This document shows, in pieces, positions 1 through 6,299 of a stretch of DNA of 7,012 bases. This DNA is from Comamonadaceae bacterium (GTDB lineage: Bacteria > Pseudomonadota > Gammaproteobacteria > Burkholderiales > Burkholderiaceae). A program made the translations under genes and the position numbers. The number at the start of each line of letters is the position of its first letter. Position 1 is the first letter of the stretch. Location: NCBI GenBank assembly GCA_947377705.1, contig CANCGU010000141.1, positions 1-7,012 of the forward strand. The letters run 5' to 3'. The notes under the pieces were generated by a model. That model saw nothing but the letters and a program-made list of their open reading frames with translations. It was not told the DNA's origin and made no database searches.

Positions 1-15
1 ATCACGACGTTTCAT
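1..15 (-). CDS. 5' end of a DsbA-like gene (partial, first five codons)
   Basis: Only Met-Lys-Arg-Arg-Asp is visible before the gene leaves the window on the left. The start is supported by an ATG at 15-13 with a strong Shine-Dalgarno (AAGAGGT) five bases upstream, and by its position 17 bases after the stop of the SPOR-domain gene on the same strand. In Comamonadaceae and relatives, argS and a SPOR-protein gene are commonly followed by a periplasmic thiol:disulfide oxidoreductase (DsbA/DsbL type) whose precursor often begins MKRR. The identity is inferred from synteny and five residues only; that a gene starts here is much better supported than its function. Confidence 0.5.
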
Positions 16-20
16 GAATA

Positions 21-27
21 ACCTCTT
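21..27 (-). promoter_or_regulatory. Strong ribosome binding site for the leftmost gene
   Basis: On the minus strand this reads AAGAGGT, followed by five bases (TATTC) and then ATG at 15-13. It is the best Shine-Dalgarno match in the window. It shows that a new gene begins at position 15, although only five codons of it are present. It lies in the 17-base gap after the SPOR gene, so the two genes are probably cotranscribed. Confidence 0.7.
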
Positions 28-32
28 GGTGT

Positions 33-716
33 TTAACGTTGCACCCGCACCATGGCGGAATCGATGTGAGCAGCCTCTAGCTTAGCGCGTACGCGCTCGG
101 CTTCGGCTTTGTCCATAGGCCCCACGCGCACGCGGTAAACGGTGCGGCCGCCTTGATCGCGCTCACTGATCTTGGCATCCAAACCAAGCAAAGCGGTCTT
201 CGCGCGTTGCGCTTCAGCCTCATCGTTGCTGCGGTAAGCACCGGCTTGAACAAAGTAAATGAACGGGTCTGTGCTGACGGGCTTGACGTCAACTTTGGGC
301 TCTGCCGCTTTGCTGGGCTCTGCGGGCTTGACCTCGGCGGGTTTGGACTCCGCCGTGGGCTTGACGTCTGGTTTCGCTTTAGGCTCTGCAGCTTTGGGCT
401 CAGCGGCTTTCACCTTGGCCAAATCACCGAGGGGGTCTGCACTCTTGGGGTCGACCTTAGCAGCCGCATCGGTTTTAACGTCATCCGCTTTGTCACCCGA
501 CTTCGCACCCTTCTTGCCATACAGGGGTGCGTTGGGATCCCAGTCTTTGTTCTTTTCGGCCTCGACGGCATCTTGATCGGCGGAGCGGGTTTGGCCCTTG
601 TTCATGAAAGGCATGGGCACTTTGGTCACGTAGATGGCAACGCCCAGCGCAATGCCAAGGCCCACCACCAAACCCAGGATGAAGCCCACCAAGGTGCCGC
701 CGCGTTGCTGATTCAT
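33..716 (-). CDS. SPOR-domain membrane protein (FtsN/DedD-like)
   Basis: This 227-residue protein probably binds septal peptidoglycan during cell division or envelope remodelling. Visible parts, in order: a short cytoplasmic N-terminus (MNQQRGG); one transmembrane helix at about residues 8-30, rich in Gly, Val and Leu; a long charged Lys/Ala/Pro/Glu-rich linker, about 40-150, with repeated AEPK units; and a C-terminal SPOR domain, about 151-227, with its two halves FIYFVQAGAY (152-161) and YRVRVGPM (194-201). This is the FtsN/DedD layout with the SPOR domain in the periplasm. SPOR domains in general bind glycan strands lacking stem peptides. I chose the ATG at 716 because GGGAG lies nine bases upstream. 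An in-frame ATG at 735-737 would add seven residues (MEREIES) and overlap the argS stop. Family assignment is firm; FtsN orthology is not. Confidence 0.9.
   Translation of the reverse strand: MNQQRGGTLVGFILGLVVGLGIALGVAIYVTKVPMPFMNKGQTRSADQDAVEAEKNKDWDPNAPLYGKKGAKSGDKADDVKTDAAAKVDPKSADPLGDLAKVKAAEPKAAEPKAKPDVKPTAESKPAEVKPAEPSKAAEPKVDVKPVSTDPFIYFVQAGAYRSNDEAEAQRAKTALLGLDAKISERDQGGRTVYRVRVGPMDKAEAERVRAKLEAAHIDSAMVRVQR
276..407 (-). repeat. AEPK-type low-complexity repeats in the SPOR protein linker
   Basis: Residues about 104-147 of the SPOR protein are almost entirely Ala, Glu, Pro, Lys and Val. They include AAEPKAAEPK (104-113) and a third AAEPK (137-141), with looser variants such as PAEVK and PAEPS between them. 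The DNA units are imperfect copies rather than an exact tandem array. Such linkers in SPOR proteins are thought to be extended tethers that let the terminal domain reach across the periplasm. The repeat number may vary between strains. Confidence 0.75.
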
Positions 717-725
717 GCTCTCAAT

Positions 726-730
726 CTCCC
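726..730 (-). promoter_or_regulatory. Ribosome binding site that selects the SPOR gene start
   Basis: On the minus strand this reads GGGAG, nine bases before the ATG at 716-714. It lies inside the alternative 737-start reading frame and just after the argS stop, and it favours the shorter 227-residue protein. The alternative ATG overlaps the argS stop as TAATG and has no SD of comparable quality that I can see, but reinitiation after argS could still use it. Confidence 0.5.
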
Positions 731-736
731 GTTCCA

Positions 737-2446
737 TTACATGCTGGCGGGGGCTGATACGCCCAACACCGCCAAGCCATTGTGCAGCACCTGCGCGGTG
801 GCAGCCACCAGCGCCAAGCGGGCTTTTTTGACCGCTTCGTCGTCCACCAAGATGCGCTCAGCGTCGTAGTAGCTGTGGTAGCTGGCCGCGAGGTCGCGCA
901 GGTAGAAGGTCACATCATGCGGCGCAAAGTCGGCCGATGCTGCCGAGAGCATGGCGGGGTACTTGGCCAGTTGCAGCATCAAAGCTTGGGCTTGCGGACT
1001 CTCCAACGCGGACAAGTCCACGCCTTGCAACGAGGCCACGTCGCCACCGTCTTTGTCAGCCCAGGCACGCAACACCGAGCAAATGCGGGCATGCGCGTAT
1101 TGCACGTAATACACAGGGTTATCGTTGTTCTTTTGCACGGCCAAGTCCACGTCAAAGGTGTACTCGGTGTCGGGCTTGCGGCTCAGCAAGAAAAAGCGCA
1201 CCGCGTCTTTGCTGGTCCACTCAATCAAATCGCGCAGCGTCACGTAGCTGCCCGCGCGCTTGGAAATCTTCACCTCTTCGCCACCGCGCATCACGCGCAC
1301 CATGGTATGCAAGACGTAGTCGGGGTAGCCCTCGGGAATGCCCACATTGGCCGCTTGCAAACCGGCGCGCACACGGGCGATGGTGCCGTGGTGGTCGGTG
1401 CCTTGAATGTTCACGACCTTGGTGAAGCCACGTTCCCACTTGGTGATGTGGTACGCCACATCCGGCACAAAGTAGGTGTACGTGCCGTCTGTCTTTTTCA
1501 TCACACGGTCTTTGTCATCGCCATAGTCGGTGGACTTGAGCCACAAAGCGCCGTCTTGTTCGTAGGTTTTGCCAGCCGCTTGCAAACGACTCACAGCGTC
1601 GGCTACTTTGCCGCTGGTGTACAGGCTGCTTTCCAAGTAGTAGTTGTCGAACTTGACATCAAAGGCTTTCAAGTCGAGGTCTTGCTCATGGCGCAGATAG
1701 GCCACGGCAAATTCGCGCATGCCATCCACATCGTTCACATCGCCGCTGGCGGTGAATTCGCGGTCATCCGACTTGACGGTTTTGCCCGCCAAAAAGTCGG
1801 TGGCAATGTCTTGGATGTAGTCGCCGTTGTAAAAGGCTTTGCTCTCTGGGTTCTCGGGGTCCACCGGCCAACTCGCGTCGCCGGGCTTGATGCCTTGGGC
1901 ACGGAAGTGTGTGCTCTTGGCCAAGGTGTTGATTTGGACGCCCGCGTCGTTGTAATAAAACTCGCGGTAGACGTTGAAACCTTGCGTGGCAAACAAATTG
2001 CAAATGGCGTCGCCCAATGCGGCTTGACGGCCATGGCCCACATGCAGCGGGCCAGTGGGGTTGGCCGACACGAACTCAACCAACACGCGTTGACCGTTGT
2101 CGGCTTGGAAGCCAAAACAATCTTTGGCCGCCAACACCTCGCGCACGATTTGCTGCTTAGCTGCGGGCTTCAAGCGGATGTTGATGAAGCCGGGGCCTGC
2201 AATTTCAATGTCTTGCACCCATTGTTGATACTCGGGGGCGGCCAGCAGCGCATCGCGCAGCTGTTCGCCGAGCTGGCGCGGATTGAGCTTGAGGGGCTTG
2301 GCCAACTGCATGGCAGCGGTAATGGCGTAGTCGCCATGTGCGGCAACCTTGGGCGATTCGAAAGCGGCCTTGTTGCCGGAGCCGGGCAACAACCCGTCGA
2401 GGGCTTGGCTCAGGGCGGCCAGCAATTCTTGTTTAACTTGAAGCAT
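737..2446 (-). CDS. argS: Arginyl-tRNA synthetase (class I)
   Basis: ArgS charges tRNA-Arg with arginine using ATP in the cytoplasm and is essential. The 569-residue length is normal for the family. An N-terminal tRNA-recognition domain (about 1-110) ends in the conserved AGPGFINI segment (83-90). The class I signature follows as [12 protein letters not shown], with HVGH at 135-138. The catalytic core includes [10 protein letters not shown] (164-173) and GTDHHG (349-354), and KISKR at 393-397 is the KMSKS-loop equivalent. The C-terminal DALR-type anticodon-binding domain contains [12 protein letters not shown] (443-454) and ends with the typical LGVSAPASM. The N-terminus MLQVKQELL is typical for betaproteobacteria. 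The start has no clear Shine-Dalgarno; a possible promoter sits immediately upstream. The stop overlaps an alternative start of the SPOR gene, so the two are probably cotranscribed. Confidence 0.98.
   Translation of the reverse strand: MLQVKQELLAALSQALDGLLPGSGNKAAFESPKVAAHGDYAITAAMQLAKPLKLNPRQLGEQLRDALLAAPEYQQWVQDIEIAGPGFINIRLKPAAKQQIVREVLAAKDCFGFQADNGQRVLVEFVSANPTGPLHVGHGRQAALGDAICNLFATQGFNVYREFYYNDAGVQINTLAKSTHFRAQGIKPGDASWPVDPENPESKAFYNGDYIQDIATDFLAGKTVKSDDREFTASGDVNDVDGMREFAVAYLRHEQDLDLKAFDVKFDNYYLESSLYTSGKVADAVSRLQAAGKTYEQDGALWLKSTDYGDDKDRVMKKTDGTYTYFVPDVAYHITKWERGFTKVVNIQGTDHHGTIARVRAGLQAANVGIPEGYPDYVLHTMVRVMRGGEEVKISKRAGSYVTLRDLIEWTSKDAVRFFLLSRKPDTEYTFDVDLAVQKNNDNPVYYVQYAHARICSVLRAWADKDGGDVASLQGVDLSALESPQAQALMLQLAKYPAMLSAASADFAPHDVTFYLRDLAASYHSYYDAERILVDDEAVKKARLALVAATAQVLHNGLAVLGVSAPASM
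2193..2207. repeat. 15-bp exact direct repeat, copy 1 (inside argS)
   Basis: The plus strand reads GGGCCTGCAATTTCA here, and the same 15 bases recur at 2465-2479, 272 bases away. In this copy the minus strand encodes the conserved EIAGP segment of ArgS (residues 81-85), so the sequence is constrained by the protein. The match may be coincidental. Confidence 0.7.
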
Positions 2447-2452
2447 GGCGAG

Positions 2453-2480
2453 ATTTTACGGGCCGGGCCTGCAATTTCAG
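2453..2480 (-). promoter_or_regulatory. Possible argS promoter in the divergent gap
   Basis: On the minus strand, CTGAAA (2480-2475) and TAAAAT (2458-2453) are separated by 16 bases. They match the sigma-70 -35 and -10 consensus at 4 of 6 and 5 of 6 positions. The -10 element ends only six bases before the argS ATG, so transcription would begin at or next to the start codon and give a leaderless or nearly leaderless mRNA. This fits the missing Shine-Dalgarno but is weak evidence by eye. I see no comparable pair for the glycosyltransferase reading the other way. Confidence 0.25.
2465..2479. repeat. 15-bp exact direct repeat, copy 2 (argS/GT2 gap)
   Basis: This is an exact copy of the 15 bases at 2193-2207, placed in the non-coding gap and overlapping the proposed argS -35 element. 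It is out of frame with argS relative to copy 1, so it is not a piece of duplicated coding sequence extending the protein. I know of no function for it. Confidence 0.7.
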
Positions 2481-2500
2481 GGCGTCTCCGATTTTTTGGC

Positions 2501-3556
2501 ATGATCTACCCCTATATGCGCGACGCCCACGACCTCACCCCCTCCGACCGTTTTCAATACACCCCCACCCTGTCGTGCGTCATGCCCGCCTACAACGAGG
2601 GCAAAAATCTGGGCACTTTGGTGCCGCAGGTGCTGCAGGCCTTGCAAGCCCTGGGCTCGCAGGTGGAAATCGTGCTCATCAACGATGGCAGCCGCGACGA
2701 CACCGCGCAAGTGATGCAAGCCTTGTGTGAAGCGCACCGCGAGGTGGTGGGCATCAACCTGTCACGCAACTTTGGCAAAGAGGCGGCGCTCACTGCGGGC
2801 ATTGACGCTGCGCGTGGCGAAGTGGTGGTGCTGATGGACGCCGACGGCCAACACCCCGTGTCGCTGGTCGCCGACATGCTCAAACGGTGGCGCGAAGGCG
2901 CGGACGTGGTGTATGCCATTCGTCGCACACGCGACGACCAATCGGCTTTGCATGCCGGGCTGACGGGTCTGTTTTACAAACTCATCAATGCGGGGAACCG
3001 CGTAAAAATTCCCGCACATGCGGGCGATTTCCGCCTGATGGACCGTCGCGTGGTGGAGGCGTTGAAGCAACTGCCTGAGCGCAACCGTTTCATGAAGGGC
3101 TTGTACGCGTGGGTGGGTTTTGCCAGCACCGCGATTGACTACGAGCCGCTGCCCCGCGCAGCTGGCGAGAGCAGCTTTGGTTTGCGCGGCTCATTCGCGC
3201 TGGCGCTAACAGGGGTGTTGGCGTTTTCGATTGCCCCGCTGCGCGCCCTGACCCTCACGGGCTTGATGTTGGCCATGTTGTCTTTGGGCTATGGCGCCTA
3301 TGTGGTGATGGAGTACTTTTTGTGGGGCATTGATGTGCCGGGCTACGCCACACTGGTGGTGGGCATGATGTTTTTCAGCGGCATTCAACTGCTGTCCATC
3401 GGTGTGCTGGCTGAGTATGTGGGTCGCATTTATGAAGAGGTGAAGCAACGCCCGATGTACTTGGTGAGTCAGCGTTGGGGCGCGGGTCTAGGGCTGGCAC
3501 CTGTCAAAGTGGTGGCGCCTGAGGTGATCGACAACGATCCACCACACCCCGTGTAA
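2501..3556 (+). CDS. GT2 polyprenyl-phosphate glycosyltransferase (GtrB/ArnC/LgmA-like)
   Basis: This 351-residue protein probably transfers a sugar from a nucleotide donor to undecaprenyl phosphate at the inner face of the inner membrane. The GT-A domain shows the family signatures: SCVMPAYNEGKNL (25-37), LINDGSRDDT (59-68), LSRNFGKEAALTAG (87-100), the metal-binding LMDADGQHP (111-119) and AGDFRLMDRR (174-183). Two transmembrane helices follow at about 245-269 and 281-303, and then EYVGRIYEEVKQRP (305-318), the standard ending of DPM1/GtrB/ArnC relatives. The GtrA-family gene starts three bases after its stop, a common pairing. The start is uncertain: ATG 2501 and ATG 2516 are both possible and neither has a good SD. 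The neighbouring ArnT-like and YdjC-like genes suggest an N-acetylhexosamine donor such as UDP-GlcNAc, which is inference. A dolichol/glucosyl-type GtrB role is the main alternative. Confidence 0.93.
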   Translation: MIYPYMRDAHDLTPSDRFQYTPTLSCVMPAYNEGKNLGTLVPQVLQALQALGSQVEIVLINDGSRDDTAQVMQALCEAHREVVGINLSRNFGKEAALTAGIDAARGEVVVLMDADGQHPVSLVADMLKRWREGADVVYAIRRTRDDQSALHAGLTGLFYKLINAGNRVKIPAHAGDFRLMDRRVVEALKQLPERNRFMKGLYAWVGFASTAIDYEPLPRAAGESSFGLRGSFALALTGVLAFSIAPLRALTLTGLMLAMLSLGYGAYVVMEYFLWGIDVPGYATLVVGMMFFSGIQLLSIGVLAEYVGRIYEEVKQRPMYLVSQRWGAGLGLAPVKVVAPEVIDNDPPHPV

Positions 3557-3559
3557 ATC

Positions 3560-3931
3560 ATGCGCACAAGTTTTTGGTTTTTGGTGGTGGGAGCAACGGC
3601 GGCAGCCGTCCACATGGCGGTGTTCATGCTGGCCACGCCCTACATGTGGCCCGAGCTGGCCAATGCCGCCGGGTTTTGCATTGCGTTTGTGGTGAGCTTT
3701 GTCGGTCACCGTTTTTTAAGTTTCAGCGATGCAAACACCGGCTTGTGGCAAAGCTTGCGCCGCTTTGCCGCCACCGCCTTGGCGGGCTTTGTGGCGAATG
3801 AGGTGATGTTCATCGCGCTGCTGCGCGGACTGAGCTTGCCCGATTGGTTGGCTTTATTTTTTGCCTTGGTCTTCGCATCCGCGCAGACGTTTTTGCTCAG
3901 CCGCTTCTGGGCTTTTCGCCGCGCCCGCTAA
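3560..3931 (+). CDS. GtrA-family four-helix membrane protein (putative lipid-linked sugar flippase partner)
   Basis: This 123-residue protein is nearly all membrane-embedded, with four predicted helices at about residues 5-27, 31-53, 67-89 and 94-114. The GtrA signatures are GHRFLSF (49-55) after helix two and the terminal SRFWAFRRAR (114-123). GtrA proteins are proposed to help translocate undecaprenyl-phosphate-linked sugars across the inner membrane, often beside a GtrB-type glycosyltransferase as here. The ATG follows the GT2 stop by three bases with only a weak SD, so translation is probably coupled to it. Its last 78 bases are also coding on the other strand, as the end of the ArnT-like gene. 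In a Bordetella Lgm-like pathway it would take the LgmD place and stand in for ArnE/ArnF. The family is clear; the flippase role is unproven for most members. Confidence 0.9.
   Translation: MRTSFWFLVVGATAAAVHMAVFMLATPYMWPELANAAGFCIAFVVSFVGHRFLSFSDANTGLWQSLRRFAATALAGFVANEVMFIALLRGLSLPDWLALFFALVFASAQTFLLSRFWAFRRAR
3854..3931. other. Tail-to-tail coding overlap of the GtrA and ArnT-like genes
   Basis: The last 26 codons of the ArnT-like gene (minus strand, residues 511-535 plus stop) and the last 26 codons of the GtrA gene (plus strand) occupy exactly the same 78 bases. The GtrA side encodes conserved family sequence, a helix and the SRFWAF motif. The ArnT side is a charged, Ala/Lys/Glu-rich tail that begins shortly after the conserved-looking DAWILYRG. 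The ArnT tail therefore looks like the younger addition, perhaps from loss of an earlier stop. There is no room for a terminator between the genes, so transcripts from the two sides should be antisense to each other at their 3' ends. Confidence 0.85.
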
Positions 3932-5461
3932 TTGGGCCGCAGCGTTCACGCCGCGATACAAAATCCAAGCATCGTCTTTGTAGGCCTCGGCGAAACCCGC
4001 ATAGGTCTCCGTGCGAAAGGCCTTGTGCCAACGCGGCGCCAACACCCAGGCGTGTTCGTTGCCACGCAACTCAGCCAAGCGCGACAGAGGTTGCAGCACC
4101 GCACCGGCAGGTGGGTCAAAGGCCACGCCATCCATCAGTTCTCGGCGCCAATCGTCGCCGGCTTCTTGTTGTTCACGTACCCAATCTTGAATCACTTCGA
4201 TGGGGCGTTGACGTTGGGCGTAAAACATCACGTCATAGGGGTAGTCATCCCTCACGGCGAGCACGTCGTCAGTGCCGACGTGACACACCACGGCTTGCGC
4301 CACACCGCGCGTGCTGCGCTCTAGCGTGAAGACACCGGCATAGTGATTGGCCACACTGGCCACGCCCAAACCTAGCAATGACAACGCACCAAACAACCAC
4401 GCGCTCCACGTACGGTTCACCCAATGACGCTGCCACCACAAGGCCGCCAACGCGGCCAAAGGCGGCATCACGGGCAACGCGTAGCCAATGAGTTTGGAGT
4501 TGGGGATGGAGAAAAATCCAAGAATGGCCAGCACCCAAATCCAACACAGCGCGACCCACGCGGCGTTGTCATCTGAGGTGGACTTGCGCCAACATTGGCG
4601 CAAACGCTGCACGCCGTCGGCGGCGGCAAAGAAAATCCAAGGGAACAACAACACGGTCACGGCCATGCCATAAAACCACCAAGGGCGCGCATTGTTAAAG
4701 GTGGTTGCGGTGTAACGTCCAAATTGGTGCTTGCCAAACATATAGGCCAGCATGTCGGGGTGCTCGCGAGCCGCCAACACAAACCAAGGCAAGGCGATCG
4801 CCGCAAACAGCAACAGGCCACTCACCCAGGGCAGCGCCAAAATTTTGCGCCACTGCCAAGTGACGGCAATCCAAACGAAGAGCACGAGGCCAGGCAATAG
4901 CAGCCCAATCAAACCTTTGCTTAAAACACCCAGAGCACAGGCCACAAAACCGGCACGCGCCCAGTTGGCGTGCATGCCGCCGTCGTGCATGAAGGCGCGG
5001 GCAAAGCACCAAATGGCCACCCCCATCCAAGTCGCCACCATCATGTCTGTGTTCACATATTGACCGGCAACCAAAAACGTCATGCTTGTGCCCAGCACCC
5101 AACCTGCGCGACGCGCGGTATCTGCGCCCGCGAAGTGACGCACACACGCCACCATGAGGCCTAGCATCAAACACGCATGCAAAGCCACCACCAAACGGGC
5201 CGCCCAAGGGGTGGCGCCAAAGACCGCCATCGACGCGGCCTCTAACCAATACAAGAGGGGCGGTTTGTGAAAAAACGGAATGCCGTCGACGCGTGGCGTC
5301 AGCCAGTCGCCACTCATCCACATCCAACGGCCCACTTCAGCATAGCGGCCTTCATCGGGCATCGACAACGGACGCACAGTTGCCAAAACCAGCAGCAACA
5401 CCGGCAAGAGCCACAAACCCCAAGCGCGCCAGCGGGGAGATGCAAAGAAAGAAAAATTCAT
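3854..5461 (-). CDS. ArnT-like (GT83/PMT family) membrane glycosyltransferase
   Basis: This 535-residue inner-membrane enzyme probably moves a sugar from an undecaprenyl-phosphate carrier to an envelope acceptor, likely lipid A phosphate. The first helix is at about 13-31. The first periplasmic loop carries the conserved acidic motif PDEGRYAEVGRWM (35-47), whose Asp is the expected catalytic residue of ArnT/PMT enzymes, followed by HKPPLLYW (65-72). About ten more hydrophobic helices lie between 78 and 370, and a soluble periplasmic-type tail follows from about 375. ArnT itself transfers 4-amino-arabinose, but no Ara4N synthesis genes are present and the neighbour is a deacetylase, so a hexosamine is the more likely substrate (as for Bordetella LgmB or Francisella FlmK). 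The gene starts seven bases after the deacetylase stop, so the two are probably one operon. Residues 511-535 are a hydrophilic tail encoded antisense to the GtrA gene. Confidence 0.92.
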   Translation of the reverse strand: MNFSFFASPRWRAWGLWLLPVLLLVLATVRPLSMPDEGRYAEVGRWMWMSGDWLTPRVDGIPFFHKPPLLYWLEAASMAVFGATPWAARLVVALHACLMLGLMVACVRHFAGADTARRAGWVLGTSMTFLVAGQYVNTDMMVATWMGVAIWCFARAFMHDGGMHANWARAGFVACALGVLSKGLIGLLLPGLVLFVWIAVTWQWRKILALPWVSGLLLFAAIALPWFVLAAREHPDMLAYMFGKHQFGRYTATTFNNARPWWFYGMAVTVLLFPWIFFAAADGVQRLRQCWRKSTSDDNAAWVALCWIWVLAILGFFSIPNSKLIGYALPVMPPLAALAALWWQRHWVNRTWSAWLFGALSLLGLGVASVANHYAGVFTLERSTRGVAQAVVCHVGTDDVLAVRDDYPYDVMFYAQRQRPIEVIQDWVREQQEAGDDWRRELMDGVAFDPPAGAVLQPLSRLAELRGNEHAWVLAPRWHKAFRTETYAGFAEAYKDDAWILYRGVNAAAQLAGAAKSPEAAEQKRLRGCEDQGKK

Positions 5462-5468
5462 GGGTGTC

Positions 5469-6299
5469 TCAAGCGTCTGTGGGTTTCATACGGCCGCGCA
5501 CCAAGCGCACGTTCGCGACCTGCAGGTGTTGCAAAAAGTCATGGCTGGCGAGGTAAGCAAACTCGCGTTTGCGCGCCATGCCAATCGCGTCACCGGCTTG
5601 CGCTGACACCGCAGGGTGACACATGATGAGCGCGACCTTGTCGGTGGGTAAGCTGGCCAGCCAGCCTTGCATGTGAACGGCATAGTCGTCCAAGCTGCCA
5701 TCGAAACCATACGCCCCCAGCAACGGACCTACCGTGGGCCACGCATGGGTTTCTGACCATTGGCTCAGTGCCTGCGCACCCATGGCAGAAATCACCTTGG
5801 CCTTGAGTCCAGGCTGCGCCACTTGTGACACACGTAACCAAGGACGCTGGGCAACATGGCCATACCGCCGCATCAGCACCGCGGCCAAGGCATCGCGAAA
5901 CACGGCGAACTGTTGGATGTGCTGGTGCCCGTCGATGTGGTCAGGCGCGGTATGCCATTGGGTTTCGAATGCGTCGAGTTGGCGTTCGATTTCGCCTTCG
6001 ATATTTTTAGACGGATACAGCCGAAGCGCTGCACGCGCCATGACGACCCCCAACCCATTGCCATGCCCAGCCTCAACCGCAAATTGGCTGGTCCAATCCA
6101 AATGCACGCCCACGTCGAGCCGGTCACGCACATCGCGCAAGGCTGCTGCATCTTCGGCCCAACGGGGTGACAGACTCATCACACTGGTGGCACTCAGCCG
6201 GCCCAGTCTGGCGAGCGCGACGATGCCTTGCGAAACAGGCGCATTCAGCGCGTAGTCGTCCGCACAGAGCACCACGTCTTTGGTTTGAAGCTGTGTCAT
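5469..6299 (-). CDS. YdjC/ChbG/NaxD-family carbohydrate deacetylase
   Basis: This 276-residue metal-dependent hydrolase family removes N-acetyl groups from sugars. The expected metal and catalytic motifs are present: ADDYALN (13-19, Asp14/Asp15), GVHLDW (64-69, His67), HIDGHQH (121-127, with His125 and His127) and MCHPA (226-230, His228). The third position after HL is W where relatives often have a smaller residue, a minor variation. The start at ATG 6299 is supported by its overlap with the upstream LysR stop as ATGA; an in-frame TTG at 6314 would add five residues and is less likely. The ArnT-like gene follows seven bases downstream. The context suggests deacetylation of undecaprenyl-phosphate-linked GlcNAc or GalNAc, as for Francisella NaxD and Bordetella LgmC. 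A hopanoid HpnK or chitooligosaccharide ChbG role is less likely, since none of their partner genes are nearby. Confidence 0.9.
   Translation of the reverse strand: MTQLQTKDVVLCADDYALNAPVSQGIVALARLGRLSATSVMSLSPRWAEDAAALRDVRDRLDVGVHLDWTSQFAVEAGHGNGLGVVMARAALRLYPSKNIEGEIERQLDAFETQWHTAPDHIDGHQHIQQFAVFRDALAAVLMRRYGHVAQRPWLRVSQVAQPGLKAKVISAMGAQALSQWSETHAWPTVGPLLGAYGFDGSLDDYAVHMQGWLASLPTDKVALIMCHPAVSAQAGDAIGMARKREFAYLASHDFLQHLQVANVRLVRGRMKPTDA

Larger units (their letters stand above)
2447..2500. promoter_or_regulatory. Divergent intergenic region between argS and the GT2 gene
   Basis: This 54-bp gap is the only place for promoters of both the argS unit (leftward) and the GT2/GtrA unit (rightward). 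It contains GC-rich GGGCCGGGCC, a T6 run (2492-2497) just before the GT2 ATG, and the second copy of a 15-bp repeat whose first copy is inside argS. Neither start codon has a convincing Shine-Dalgarno. The GT2 promoter may lie partly inside the argS coding sequence. Confidence 0.5.

Noticed and set aside
153..869. Open frame of 238 codons on the plus strand across the SPOR gene and the end of argS.
   Set aside because: It is antisense to two well-supported genes. The composition is that of a reversed Ala/Lys/Pro-rich linker and there is no ribosome binding site.
2461..2472. GGGCCGGGCC-containing stretch as a rho-independent terminator.
   Set aside because: No stable stem followed by a U-run in the right place. 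It lies upstream of both divergent genes, where no transcript would need to end.
782..2500. Very long open frame on the plus strand, antisense to argS and continuous with the GT2 gene, which could suggest a 924-residue fusion protein.
   Set aside because: It mirrors the argS coding sequence, its translation is His/Gln/Val/Ala-rich without any recognisable domain, and GT2 relatives begin near SCVMPAYNEG. It is open because of codon bias on the argS strand.
4695..5327. A 210-codon open frame on the minus strand inside the ArnT-like gene.
   Set aside because: It is a different frame of the same strand within a clearly functional ArnT-like gene. It is Arg/His-rich and has no membrane or domain pattern.
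2501..5461. Ara4N (classical Arn) lipid A modification operon.
   Set aside because: Only ArnC-like and ArnT-like families are present; ArnA, ArnB, ArnD and ArnE/F are absent from the window, and the deacetylase is YdjC-type rather than the polysaccharide-deacetylase type of ArnD.
5734..6255. A 173-codon open frame on the plus strand over the deacetylase gene.
   Set aside because: It is antisense to intact metal-binding motifs of the deacetylase; Ser/Arg/Trp/Cys-rich composition is typical of a shadow frame.
5469..6299. Hopanoid biosynthesis protein HpnK.
   Set aside because: HpnK is in the same family, but no squalene-hopene cyclase or other hpn gene is nearby, and the adjacent ArnT-like and GT2 genes fit lipid A or glycan modification better.
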